From: CAZMVY01 sp964617875
GTDB taxonomy: Bacteria > Planctomycetota > Phycisphaerae > UBA1845 > PWPN01
Direction: 5' to 3'
Assembly: GCA_964617875.1 (NCBI GenBank)
Contig: CAZUAI010000092.1
Coordinates: 1 to 22,101, forward strand
DNA length: 22,101 nt
A program made the position numbers and the translations under genes. The notes beneath the pieces are model-generated. The model was not told the DNA's origin, made no database searches, and was given only the letters and a program-made list of their open reading frames with translations. Positions within the stretch are counted from its first letter, which is position 1. Each line of letters starts with the position of its first letter. Shown piece after piece: positions 6,642 to 15,331 of the stretch.

Positions 6642-7853
6642 ATGGTCAGGAATGGGTTCGTGGTTCTGGCGGCCTTGGCCGTCGTAGCGGGTGGTACGGT
6701 CGCGATGGGGGCAAGCCTGTCGGCCGTGACGCCGTTTCCCGGTCAAACCGCGACTGCGATGAGCGGTATGACCAACGACGGCAAGTATGTGGTGGGTATG
6801 TCGGGAACGGTGGGCATTATCTGGGATGCCACCGGTGGAACGCGGAAGATTCAGGACTCCACCGGCAACCAACTCCCGTCGCAGGTCAACGGCGTTGGCT
6901 ATCGCACCGTTGGCGGCCAGCAGCGGGTGGTGACCTACGTCAAGTCCGCAGGCTGGATCGCGACGTTTGAGTCGTCGGACGGCGGCACGTATTTCACGCG
7001 CACGCTGACGACGTGGGGTTCGGGCACGTTGCCGTCGTACAACGGCATGGGCGGCAGCGGGGCGGACGATGTGGCCTATGCGGCTTTCATGCTGGACAAC
7101 CTGAATGCCCGGGGAGTCAAGTTCTCGGGCAACCCGATGGTCTATGCTCAGGACACGAAGAGCATGCCGACGGGCGCCACAACGGGCATCAGCGCTGTTT
7201 CGGACACCGGTCGAATCGTCGGCTACCGAATGGATACGAGCGCGAGCACGCTCGGGCGCCTGAACTACTGGATGCAGTGGGCCGGCAGCGGCGGTCTCGG
7301 CAGCAGCTTCTTCAAGGCACTCGATGCGAACACGCAGCGCGGCCAGGCCCAAGGCGTCTCGCCCGATGGGACGCGGATCGGTGGCATGGGCCCGCGCACC
7401 GGTGCCCCGACGAGCGGCTATGACAACTGGCCGTACATCTACAAGGTTGGCGACGCCATGGCGACCGAGTTGCCGACGTTTGCCGACACGGGAGGCAGTA
7501 CCTCGAAGGGCTATGTCTACGACATCAGCGCGGACAACAAGATCGCGGTCGGGATGAACTACCGCGGTATGGAAAAGGCCGTGTGGTGGGACATCAGCGA
7601 TGCGGACCCGGCCAATTGGAAGGTGTACGACCTGACGGTCTGGATGTCGGACCGGGGTCTGCTGGGTGGTTTCTCGCGGCTCAGCCGTGCGGTGTCGGTC
7701 GGCTACGATTCGCTCGGCCAGCTGGTGATCAGCGGCCAGGGCGTGTGGGCGGCGGATAACACCTCCCGGGCGTTTGTGGCGGTGATCCCCGAGCCGGCGA
7801 CGATGGCCTTGCTGGCCCTCGGCGGGCTGACGTTGGTGCGTCGGCGTCGCTAG
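6642..7853 (+). CDS. Secreted HAF-repeat-type protein with PEP-CTERM anchor (403 aa)
   Basis: This is a secreted protein of unknown function. ATG 6642 is chosen because GGAGGAG (6629-6635) lies 6 bases upstream and a signal peptide follows at once (VRNGFVVLAALAVVAGG, cleavage near AMG-AS at residue 23). The body contains degenerate HAF/beta-propeller-like repeats, each with a D/N-G-x-x-V-G core: MTNDGKYVVGMS, VSDTGRIVGYR, VSPDGTRIGGMG, ISADNKIAVGMN. The C-terminus is a textbook PEP-CTERM signal: PEP near residue 383, a hydrophobic stretch and a final RRRR. In known systems exosortase recognises this tail and the protein goes to the cell surface or extracellular matrix. It is driven by the strong promoter at 6278-6306 and followed by a 15-bp hairpin. 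The next gene is a larger relative with a different C-terminus. Confidence 0.88.
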   Translation: MVRNGFVVLAALAVVAGGTVAMGASLSAVTPFPGQTATAMSGMTNDGKYVVGMSGTVGIIWDATGGTRKIQDSTGNQLPSQVNGVGYRTVGGQQRVVTYVKSAGWIATFESSDGGTYFTRTLTTWGSGTLPSYNGMGGSGADDVAYAAFMLDNLNARGVKFSGNPMVYAQDTKSMPTGATTGISAVSDTGRIVGYRMDTSASTLGRLNYWMQWAGSGGLGSSFFKALDANTQRGQAQGVSPDGTRIGGMGPRTGAPTSGYDNWPYIYKVGDAMATELPTFADTGGSTSKGYVYDISADNKIAVGMNYRGMEKAVWWDISDADPANWKVYDLTVWMSDRGLLGGFSRLSRAVSVGYDSLGQLVISGQGVWAADNTSRAFVAVIPEPATMALLALGGLTLVRRRR

Positions 7854-7893
7854 TCGCGGGTTCGATGTTGTGCTTCTCGTCCGCGATCGGGTT

Positions 7894-7927
7894 TCAAGCC
7901 CCCGGCACGTGTGTGCCGGGGGCTTGA
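7894..7927. terminator. 15-bp perfect hairpin between the two secreted-protein genes
   Basis: TCAAGCCCCCGGCAC (7894-7908) pairs perfectly with GTGCCGGGGGCTTGA (7913-7927) around GTGT, 40 bases after the stop at 7853. There is no T tract, so termination would depend on stem strength alone. A repetitive palindrome is the alternative. Confidence 0.6.
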
Positions 7928-8093
7928 GCCCGGCGGTTGGATGAACGGGCGGGCGAGTGAAACAGGAATTGTGCCCCGAGGCGGGTCTGCGGGACAGGCA
8001 GCCCGGCTCGCCCGGGGTTTGTGTCGTAACGGTGGGATCGAGGCGGCGGTTGGGACCGCGGCCGATACGAGGCCGGAAGCAAGGAGTCATAGC

Positions 8094-11000
8094 ATGAGAG
8101 TGCGAAGCGTCGGTTATGTGATGGCTGCGGCGGTGTGCGTCGCGGCGTCGAGCGCGATGGGGGCTACGTTGACGGCTCTGTCGACGGGCAACCCCACGTT
8201 CAGCGGGATTGTGGCGAACGCGATCTCGCCGGACGGGTCGGTCGTGGTCGGGACGGCGTTGAAGAGCGGTAACAGCGTCAAGACGCCGTTTCTGTACAAC
8301 GTGGCGAGCGGCACGATGTATGATCTGGGGCCGCCCGTGGATCCTGCACCGAACCCGAATGTGGGTGTGGCGAGTTCGGCCGTGGGCGTCGGGATCACGT
8401 CAACCGGCACGGTGTGGGTGGTTGTGAACTTCCAGAACTTCCTCGGCTCTGCGCAGGCGTATCTCTGGTCGGGCGATTCCGCGGGCGTCGGGTCTTACAC
8501 GGCTGACGACATTCGGGCCAGCACGGGGGACAACTCGACAGCCACGGGGCTTGCGGTGCAGATTGACGACGAGGTAATGGTGTGCGGAAACTGGTTATCC
8601 GGGACCAGCCAGAAAGGCTTCCGCTACCGCAGGAACGGGCCGTCCTTCCTTGATCTCGACAAGCCCCCGACCAGCAATTACGCGAACAACGTGAGGACGA
8701 TCTCGGCCTTCGGCGACATCGGCGGCTTCAGCAGCAATTCCAACGTCGGCGGCGGCAACCACCGCCAGGCATGGACGTGGACGAGCAGCACGTATACGTG
8801 GTTGAATACGATCGCCGGAACGATCAGCAGCCAGACGGAAGCGACCGCGAATGGTCCCCAGGCCATGTCGCTTGATGGTTTGCACGTGGTCGGCCGGAGT
8901 TTTATTCAGGTGAACCTGGGAAATCCGTGGCGCGCCTATATGCAGATCGGCGGCGTCAACGCGAACGGTTGGGCGAACGTCCTCGATCTCGGCGTGATTC
9001 CGGGACGGCCAGTGGATCATACGTACAGCGAAGCGACGGCGGTGAACGGATACGGCACGGTCGTGGCTGGATACAGCATGGTCTGGCCGGGGAACACCGA
9101 CAGGCGGATCTTTGTCTGGGACGCGGGGAACGGCATGCGGGATCTTGCGTCGCTTGCTGGCGATCCGGCGGGGTGGGTGCTCAGCTCTGCGGTCGGTCTC
9201 TCGCAGGACGGTGCCACGGCCGTGGGCAACGGGACGAACGGCGGCGTTGGGGATGCGTGGCTGATCAAGCAGATCTACAATCCGCCGCTTCCGGCACCGG
9301 GGCCGGACATTGTGACGCCCACGCCGAATCCCCAGTCGTGGACTGCGGGGCGTCCGTATACGAAGACGCTTGCGTTGGGGGCCGGCCGTCTGCCGGTGCC
9401 GAGTTGGTCGGTGCTTCAGGGCCCGGCGGGTCTGCAGGTGGCGGCGGCGGGGCAGGGCGCCACGGTCAGCAACTGGACGCCGGATGCGACCAACATCGGT
9501 ACGCCGGTTACGATTCAGATTCAGGCCAGCAGTGCCAGCGGGTCCGACAGCGAGACCTGGGTGGTCAACGTCGTCGCTCCCAGCACTCCGAAGGTGGATC
9601 CGGTATTGAGGGAAGGCGCAACGGCCCAAGTGGTCGTCAGCGGCCTCCATACGTTCGCGACTGAGGTTGCCCTGTACAAGAACGGCTCGCTGTTCACCAC
9701 GGTGGCAGTGAGCGAACAGACGTCGGTTACGATCCCGGTTACGGCGCTCGTGGCCGGCGACTACTACACTGCCACACAGAGCACGGGCAGCGGAGCGGGC
9801 AAGGCCACCAGCAGCGAGTCGATCCGCCGGTACGTCTTTCCGACGACGCCGCTGAACGTCTGCGACAATTTCGAGGCGGCGGTGCTGCGGGGCGACTGGC
9901 GGACCTATTACGGCGGCCTGACGCTGAGCACCGAGCAGAACCACACGACTCCGCCGGTGCTCGGCCAGTCGGCAAAACAGACCACGACGGGGGTCAACCT
10001 CGGCGGGGCGCTGGACATGGATGTCGCACCGACAAATCCGACGGATCCGGTCGATCAGTACCGGCATCCCGTGCTGTACGAGTTCTGGCTGTACCACACG
10101 GCGGAGACCGGTGTGGCCGCCCGGCACGTCGGCCGGATCGTGCAGTACAACGGCGGTGCCGAGGGTTACGGTGTCGATCAGTACCTGTTCGAGGTCGGCG
10201 TTCTGGACAGCGTCACCTCGCCGGGCGAGACGGGCGCCGACAAGACCGTTCCGGACGACGTGGTGCCGTTCGATCCGAACGGCTACCAGGGCCGTATGGT
10301 CGTGAAGAACACCGGCGGAACGGTCCAGCGGAACTTCGGGTTCAATCTGAACGATCCCGTTCTGCTGAACTCGAGTTCCTATCCGCGCAGCACGGGCTGG
10401 CACAAGTTCAGCATCAAGATCGGTTCCACCAAGACTTGGTGGTACGTTGACGGCAAGCGCGGCAAGAAGAAGATCGGCATCAGTCCGACCATGCTGGACT
10501 TCATCCGCGTGGGAAGCTGGTCGGGTTCGCCTGACAACCAGCCCTCCTATTACGATGATGTCTGCGCGAAGGTGATGACGGAGAGCGATCCGACGCTGCA
10601 GCTGACGGACATCGCCGCGTACGAAGGAACGGCGATCACCCCCACGGACCAGAAAGGTCTGGATGCCGATACCCCCGATACGGTGCTGTTCAAGATCACA
10701 AGCGGCACTTTGCCGGCGGGCCTGGTTGCCTCCGCGACGTCGGTGGAAGCCGGTTCCGGCCCCTTGTCCGGCGCAACCGCGGTCATCACGATCAGCGGCA
10801 CGCCGGCGCCGGGTACCGCGGCGGGATCGCCCTACACGATCGGATTCGAGGCGACGGATGATTGCGGCCACAAGGCCACCGGCTCGATGACGATCACGGT
10901 GGGGCTGCCGTGCAGCACGCCGCCGCAGGACTTCGACGGTGACCACGACGTCGACCTGGGAGACTTCGGGACGTTCTCCGCGTGCTTCAACGGCCCGAAC

Positions 11001-11141
11001 AATCCGTGGCCGGGGCCGCCGATTCCGCAGAAGGACTGCATGTGTGCCGACGCGGACAAGGACGGCGATGTTGACATCGCGGACTTCAGCGCGTTCTCGG
11101 TCTGCTTCAACGGCCCGAACAGGGCGGCGGCCTGTCCGTAA
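8094..11141 (+). CDS. Large modular secreted protein with HAF repeats, Ig-like and LamG-like domains and dockerin-like tail (1015 aa)
   Basis: ATG 8094 has AAGGAG 7 bases upstream and starts a signal peptide (VRSVGYVMAAAVCVAASSAMG). Modules by eye: HAF-type repeats about 27-390 (ISPDGSVVVGTA, MSLDGLHVVGRS, VNGYGTVVAGYS, LSQDGATAVGNG); a putative Ig domain about 400-495; a second beta-rich part about 498-580; a concanavalin/LamG-like region about 588-826 starting near CDNFEAAVLRGDW; a second putative Ig domain about 833-937 (ITSGTLPAGL is typical); and a dockerin-like tail from about 945. The tail has two calcium-loop repeats, DFDGDHDVDLGDF and DADKDGDVDIADF, each followed by C-F-N-G-P. In cellulosomes dockerins bind cohesins; in planctomycetes such tails are common without known cohesins and may act in surface display. 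The N-terminal part is related to the protein at 6642-7853. A clear terminator follows. Confidence 0.87.
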   Translation: MRVRSVGYVMAAAVCVAASSAMGATLTALSTGNPTFSGIVANAISPDGSVVVGTALKSGNSVKTPFLYNVASGTMYDLGPPVDPAPNPNVGVASSAVGVGITSTGTVWVVVNFQNFLGSAQAYLWSGDSAGVGSYTADDIRASTGDNSTATGLAVQIDDEVMVCGNWLSGTSQKGFRYRRNGPSFLDLDKPPTSNYANNVRTISAFGDIGGFSSNSNVGGGNHRQAWTWTSSTYTWLNTIAGTISSQTEATANGPQAMSLDGLHVVGRSFIQVNLGNPWRAYMQIGGVNANGWANVLDLGVIPGRPVDHTYSEATAVNGYGTVVAGYSMVWPGNTDRRIFVWDAGNGMRDLASLAGDPAGWVLSSAVGLSQDGATAVGNGTNGGVGDAWLIKQIYNPPLPAPGPDIVTPTPNPQSWTAGRPYTKTLALGAGRLPVPSWSVLQGPAGLQVAAAGQGATVSNWTPDATNIGTPVTIQIQASSASGSDSETWVVNVVAPSTPKVDPVLREGATAQVVVSGLHTFATEVALYKNGSLFTTVAVSEQTSVTIPVTALVAGDYYTATQSTGSGAGKATSSESIRRYVFPTTPLNVCDNFEAAVLRGDWRTYYGGLTLSTEQNHTTPPVLGQSAKQTTTGVNLGGALDMDVAPTNPTDPVDQYRHPVLYEFWLYHTAETGVAARHVGRIVQYNGGAEGYGVDQYLFEVGVLDSVTSPGETGADKTVPDDVVPFDPNGYQGRMVVKNTGGTVQRNFGFNLNDPVLLNSSSYPRSTGWHKFSIKIGSTKTWWYVDGKRGKKKIGISPTMLDFIRVGSWSGSPDNQPSYYDDVCAKVMTESDPTLQLTDIAAYEGTAITPTDQKGLDADTPDTVLFKITSGTLPAGLVASATSVEAGSGPLSGATAVITISGTPAPGTAAGSPYTIGFEATDDCGHKATGSMTITVGLPCSTPPQDFDGDHDVDLGDFGTFSACFNGPNNPWPGPPIPQKDCMCADADKDGDVDIADFSAFSVCFNGPNRAAACP

Positions 11142-11199
11142 GGACGAAGGCTGAGCGGTCGGATGCTTCGGCGTCCGGCGTAACCCAGGGTTGACTGAC

Positions 11200-11243
11200 G
11201 GCCGCGCGGCTCGCCGAAAGGCGGGTCGCGCGGCCTCTTTTGT
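11200..11243 (+). terminator. Intrinsic terminator of the modular secreted protein
   Basis: GGCCGCGCG...CGCGCGGCC forms a long stem (11200-11235, with inner GCC/GGC pairing around GAAA), followed by TCTTTTGT. This is a classic rho-independent terminator 58 bases after the stop at 11141. Confidence 0.85.
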
Positions 11244-11353
11244 TCGCAGGGTTCCGTGCTCTTCAATTGCGGACGCTTGGCCGTTCCTGCGTACGACGAC
11301 GGGGTCAGGAACCCTTTGTTGCCCGGGGCTGAGCGCGCCAGGGCGTCCACTTA

Positions 11354-11367
11354 CCGTGAACACGGTG
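11354..11367. other. Short palindrome upstream of the oxidoreductase gene
   Basis: ACCGTG (11354-11359) and CACGGT (11362-11367) are inverted arms 2 bases apart, a compact operator-like site 164 bases before ATG 11531. No promoter boxes are convincing beside it. Confidence 0.3.
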
Positions 11368-11430
11368 TGATGCCTGTCCGGCAAAGGTGCCGGCCCCCCT
11401 CGCACATACGGCCATGTACCCCCAGTCGCG

Positions 11431-11455
11431 GGCCGATTGCGAATCGGCCTGTTTT
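11431..11455 (+). terminator. Hairpin plus T-run: terminator or leader attenuator
   Basis: GGCCGATT (11431-11438) pairs with AATCGGCC (11442-11449) around GCG and is followed by TGTTTT (11450-11455), all features of an intrinsic terminator. It comes about 190 bases after an already strong terminator and 75 bases before the oxidoreductase ATG, so it may be an attenuator in that gene's leader. A weak TTGCGA-17-TATCAG promoter-like pair overlaps its right arm. Confidence 0.5.
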
Positions 11456-11530
11456 CGGGTATCAGTACGCGTCCGGCGGGGGGCCGCGAACAGGAACGGC
11501 CCCGGCTTGCCGGCAGAGAAGGAGATTGCA

Positions 11531-12922
11531 ATGAGTGATGGGCTTTCGCGTCGGGCGTTTCTGGGGCAATCGGGACGTGCTGCGGCGGGCATCGCCGCCG
11601 GTTTGAGCGTCGGCACCCTCCTGCGTGATGCGCGGGCGGCCGAGGCCAACGAGAAGATGGTCGTGGCTCTCGTCGGGTGCGGCGGCATGGGCCGTTACAA
11701 GTTCAATAACTTCATGGACTCAAAGCTGTGCGACGTCGCGGCCGTGTGCGATGTGGACGACAGCCAGATGGATCTGGCCGCAAAGGACGTGGTGAAGAAG
11801 CTGGGCCACGAACCGAAGCGTGTCAGGGACTACCGCGCGGTCATGGACATGAAGGATATCGACATTGTGATCGTCGGGACGCCCGACCACTGGCACGCCG
11901 CTCCGATGATCGCCGCCGTCGCCGCCGGCAAGGACGTCTATTGCGAGAAGCCGTGTTGCCACAACATCCATGAGGGCCGCGCGATGGTCGATGCGGCAAA
12001 GAAGTTTGACCGCGTGGTCCAGGTCGGGACGCACCAGCGGAGCATCCCGCACCTCCAGGCCGCCCGTGAATTCGTGCGGAGCGGCAAGCTGGGCACGATC
12101 AGCATGACGAACACCTATACCTACGGCAACGATTCGCCCAAGGGCCTCGGCCAGGACCCCGATACCGATCCGCCGCCCGGCGTCGATTACAATGCGTGGC
12201 TCGGACCGGCCCCGGTCCGCCCGTTCAACCGCCGCCGGTTCCATTCGAGCTGGCGCTGGTACTTCGACTACGGCTGCGGCATGGTCGGCGACTGGAACGT
12301 GCACCTGCAGGACATCATCATGTGGACGATGGGCGTGACGCGTCCCATTTCCGTGTCCACCGCGGGCGGCAAGTGGATCCTCGCCGACGACCGCGACACG
12401 CCCGACGTCATGCAGGCGGTCTACGAGTTCCCGGCGACGGAGAATGCCCCGAAGGGCTTCGTGCAGACCTATACGATGCGGAAGGTCAGCGGGCGGCCCT
12501 GGAGCGCCGACGGCTACGGCATGGATTTCCACGGCACGAACGGCATGATGCATCTGACGCGCAAGGAGTGGAAGCTGGAGGCCGACCGCGAGGACTGGAA
12601 CGTCCCGAACAGCCCGTTCCGCACGGAGGGCTTCAAGAAACAGGACGACGGCGCCGACGTGGCCGCCCACATGGCGCACGTGATGAACTTCCTCGACTGC
12701 GTCAAGTCGCGGAAGACGCCGATTGCGTCCATCGAGCTGCACTACAACACGGTCGTCGCGTGCCACCTGGCGAACATTTCGCTGAAGGTCGGCCGCAAGA
12801 TCTTCTGGGACGCGGACAAGGAACTCTGCTTCAAGGACCGCGAACTGACGGTAGCGGACGCGGATGCCAACAAGCTCCTCGGCCGCGAATACCGAAAGGG
12901 CTTCGAACTGCCGAAGGTCTGA
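11531..12922 (+). CDS. TAT-exported Gfo/Idh/MocA-family oxidoreductase (463 aa)
   Basis: ATG 11531 has AAGGAG 6 bases upstream. The N-terminus SRRAFLGQSG (6-15) with the following Ala/Gly-rich stretch is a twin-arginine signal, so the folded, cofactor-loaded enzyme is probably exported to the periplasm. The Rossmann glycine motif is GCGGMG (49-54), the family's catalytic-region EKP is at 139-141, and the C-terminal domain has a GDWNVHLQD stretch (253-261) that supplies the usual conserved Asp and His. Family members are NAD(P)-dependent sugar or inositol dehydrogenases or, as shown for some, glycosidases working through transient oxidation. TAT-exported copies are strongly expanded in planctomycetes and mostly lack known substrates. 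Its stop is 2 bases from the stop of the convergent gene at 12925. Exact substrate unknown. Confidence 0.92.
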   Translation: MSDGLSRRAFLGQSGRAAAGIAAGLSVGTLLRDARAAEANEKMVVALVGCGGMGRYKFNNFMDSKLCDVAAVCDVDDSQMDLAAKDVVKKLGHEPKRVRDYRAVMDMKDIDIVIVGTPDHWHAAPMIAAVAAGKDVYCEKPCCHNIHEGRAMVDAAKKFDRVVQVGTHQRSIPHLQAAREFVRSGKLGTISMTNTYTYGNDSPKGLGQDPDTDPPPGVDYNAWLGPAPVRPFNRRRFHSSWRWYFDYGCGMVGDWNVHLQDIIMWTMGVTRPISVSTAGGKWILADDRDTPDVMQAVYEFPATENAPKGFVQTYTMRKVSGRPWSADGYGMDFHGTNGMMHLTRKEWKLEADREDWNVPNSPFRTEGFKKQDDGADVAAHMAHVMNFLDCVKSRKTPIASIELHYNTVVACHLANISLKVGRKIFWDADKELCFKDRELTVADADANKLLGREYRKGFELPKV

Positions 12923-12924
12923 CG

Positions 12925-13416
12925 CTACTGCTGTTCGAAGCGAAACGTCGCGAGCGGTCTTGCCTCCGTCGGCGCAGTGAATCGCCATCGGTACGTCGTC
13001 GGCTGCGGTTGGTCGATGACGTAGTCGAACGTGTACGCCGCCCCCGGGTTGACGGACGCGGCGACGAAGAACTCCTCCGTGCCCACGGTCTTCTGGACGT
13101 CGAGGGGCTTGACGATTCCGCTGTTGCCCTGCTTTCGCACGGCCACCGGCTGGCCGGCGGCATCCCTGAGCAGGCAGTGCGCCTGGACCCAGCCGTTCCA
13201 GTCCACGGGCTTGCCCGGCACGAGGCCCTCGTTCCGGCGGCTCTTGTTCGCCAGGACGACGCCGATGACGGCGTGCATCTCGATCTGCCCGGCGCCCGGC
13301 TTGCCGAACGCGACGGGGATGTCGATCCCGGGCTTCTCCTTCGGGCTCGTCATGGTGAGCCAGTAGACGACCATGCCGCCGAAGAGGACGATTGTGACGA
13401 CCAGCAGCGTTTTCAT
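12925..13416 (-). CDS. Small membrane-anchored protein of unknown function (163 aa)
   Basis: MKTLLVVTIVLFGGMVVYWL forms a single N-terminal membrane segment or uncleaved signal, followed by a soluble domain of about 140 residues that would face the periplasm. The start overlaps the stop of the preceding gene by four bases (ATGA at 13413-13416), which implies translational coupling with the GH123-like protein. No family is recognised. The soluble part has a beta-rich look (IEMHAVIGVVLANKS, GAAYTFDYVIDQPQPTTYRW) and no catalytic motif. It is the last gene of the minus-strand block and meets the oxidoreductase tail to tail with 2 bases between stops and no visible terminator. A role as accessory or anchor for the secreted enzyme is inference from coupling only. 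Confidence 0.75.
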   Translation of the reverse strand: MKTLLVVTIVLFGGMVVYWLTMTSPKEKPGIDIPVAFGKPGAGQIEMHAVIGVVLANKSRRNEGLVPGKPVDWNGWVQAHCLLRDAAGQPVAVRKQGNSGIVKPLDVQKTVGTEEFFVAASVNPGAAYTFDYVIDQPQPTTYRWRFTAPTEARPLATFRFEQQ

Positions 13417-15164
13417 GGCCTTCTCTCGACAGGATTTCCGCTCAGTATGCGGCGGATCGCTTCGTCAATCCATTCGCGGCTCTTGGGGAAGTCGGCGTAG
13501 GTCTTGAGCGGGGCCAGCAGGGGGTCGTCCCGCCCGACGCCGGCCGTTTGCAGCATCGCATAATCCTCGAGCGACTCTCCGAAGACCTCCCATCGGAGGG
13601 AGTCCAGCGGTCCGTTGGGCCCCGGGTACACGACGAACGGGTCGCCGTAGGGAATCCCCGGCCACGCGCCGCTGGCCCCCTCCGTGAACGGGTCGATCAT
13701 TGCATCCTGCTCCATCCGTTGCCAGCAGTTGTAGCCCCAGTGCAGGAAGCCCATGGCCCCGTGCCGGTAGAAGAGCCAGCCGGACATGCGAATCTTCGGC
13801 AGCGGCGTGTCCATGAACCGGTTGAGGTGCGCCCCGCGCGGCCCGCAACAGTAGTATACCCAGTGCGGCAGCCCCGCTTTCACGTACTCCATCGCGCTCG
13901 CGATGATCGGGATTGGGTAGTCCGTTACGCCGTCCTTGCCGTAGCGCACCTCGCTGAGCGCGTCCATGACCTTCATCCAGGGCGCCAGATCCTTCAGGAT
14001 TCCCCGCGCCTTCCGGTAGTTCGCGTAATGCTCGTCGCCGCCGGGCTCGTCCGACAGGTGAAAGTACGAGCAGTCAAGCGCATCCTCTTCCTTGAGGAAC
14101 TGGTGGAACGACGGCAGGTACTGGCGCAGGAAGGCGATGTATGTCTCGCCGAAGCCGTCGCTGTCGGTCGGCCAGAGCAGTGTTGCCTGACCGCTTCTCA
14201 TCGTGTAGACGGGCATCGGGTTCTTCACACCCCAGTAGATCCAGTGATGCGCCCACTCGAAGTGCGTCGCCCCGCACTGCCGCGCAAGTCGGACCATGCG
14301 CCGCACGTCGCTCCAGTCGAACTCGTACCGCCCCGGCTCGCGAACGGTGATCTTCAGCATCTGCGCCGGCCGCTTGACGACCTCGCGCCGGGGGAAGAAC
14401 TGCTGGATCCACACGACGTCGTTGCCGTGCGCCACGAGGTTGCGGATGTACGCCTCGGCCAGTTGCCACCAGCGTTCGCCGAACGGCTCGATCCGGTAGT
14501 GCTCGTAGATGCTTTCGGGCCGCCACCAGTGCGTGACGTGGAAGTCCCTGCGCGGCCCGACAACCAGCGGCCGCACGTCGAGGCTTGCCTTCAGCTCCGC
14601 CTTCTGCGTGCCCTGGTGGAAGGTGAATCGCACGCGGAGGTCGTGGGTTCCGACCCTGGCATCGGCGGGCACGTCGATCGTGATCCAGAACGACTGGTTT
14701 TCGCGGGCGCCGACCGTGGCGGTGTTCGTTTCGTAGAGCGGATCGGGCGTGAGACCGGGAAGGAATCCCACGCCGTCCTGTTCGTTCTCCGGAACGTCGC
14801 CCGTCTTGTGCCACATCGGCACGTAGCCGACGCGGCGGACGAGGGCCTTGAGGTCCGCGGGTGCAGCGACCTCGCAGGTGACATCCAGCTCCCACGGCCG
14901 CTGGTTTGCCAGGCACGCCTGAAAGGAGACGTGCCGGTTGCGGGCGCTCAGCAACGCAAGTGCGTGCTGCGTCCCCGGGGGCGATGTGGGGAACACGCGC
15001 TTCAGCGACGTCTCCAGCCAGAAGGCGACCGTGTGCGTCTTGTCCTTGTCCGGCCGCACGATCAGCGGCCCGTTCCCCGCCGTCTCCGGACGCCCGGCGC
15101 GGACACTTACACACATCGCAATGCAGGAGAAGGCCAACGCGAACGAAGCTGTCCTGCCGGTCAC
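13413..15164 (-). CDS. Secreted GH123-like protein with DUF4091 (583 aa)
   Basis: This is probably an exported beta-N-acetylhexosaminidase-like glycosidase. GTG 15164 is preferred: GGGGAG lies 7 bases upstream and a signal peptide follows (GRTASFALAFSCIAMCVSVRA). The long open frame further upstream, to 16469, overlaps another gene and is spurious. An N-terminal beta-sandwich occupies roughly residues 35-200, then a TIM-barrel-like part begins near DFHVTHWW (207). The sequence YFHLSDEPGGDEHY contains an adjacent Asp-Glu pair (372-373), as in GH123 substrate-assisted N-acetylgalactosaminidases. RWEVFGESLEDYAML (524-538) is the typical DUF4091 ending. Whether this copy cleaves GalNAc is unproven, since many DUF4091 proteins are uncharacterised. 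It follows the ceramidase-like gene by 167 bases and is coupled to the small membrane protein by an ATGA overlap. Confidence 0.85.
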   Translation of the reverse strand: MTGRTASFALAFSCIAMCVSVRAGRPETAGNGPLIVRPDKDKTHTVAFWLETSLKRVFPTSPPGTQHALALLSARNRHVSFQACLANQRPWELDVTCEVAAPADLKALVRRVGYVPMWHKTGDVPENEQDGVGFLPGLTPDPLYETNTATVGARENQSFWITIDVPADARVGTHDLRVRFTFHQGTQKAELKASLDVRPLVVGPRRDFHVTHWWRPESIYEHYRIEPFGERWWQLAEAYIRNLVAHGNDVVWIQQFFPRREVVKRPAQMLKITVREPGRYEFDWSDVRRMVRLARQCGATHFEWAHHWIYWGVKNPMPVYTMRSGQATLLWPTDSDGFGETYIAFLRQYLPSFHQFLKEEDALDCSYFHLSDEPGGDEHYANYRKARGILKDLAPWMKVMDALSEVRYGKDGVTDYPIPIIASAMEYVKAGLPHWVYYCCGPRGAHLNRFMDTPLPKIRMSGWLFYRHGAMGFLHWGYNCWQRMEQDAMIDPFTEGASGAWPGIPYGDPFVVYPGPNGPLDSLRWEVFGESLEDYAMLQTAGVGRDDPLLAPLKTYADFPKSREWIDEAIRRILSGNPVERRP

Positions 15165-15331
15165 CGCAATACTCCCCGTCGTTTTGCATACGTTCCGCTC
15201 CACGGCCGCCGGCGGGCGGGTGGTATCCGCGGCTGCGCTGCTTGCGGCAGCGGAGGTTCGCTCACCTGGGGGCCTCCGTCCGCTGTCTGTCGCTCTTGTC
15301 CGTGGGGTGCCCTTGTCACTTGCGGAGTCTC

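Noticed and set aside
8595..11531. Long open frame of 978 codons on the minus strand opposite the modular secreted protein
   Set aside because: Arg/His/Val-rich composition typical of the antisense of a GC-rich gene; no ribosome binding site; the plus-strand protein has clear signal peptide, domains and terminator.
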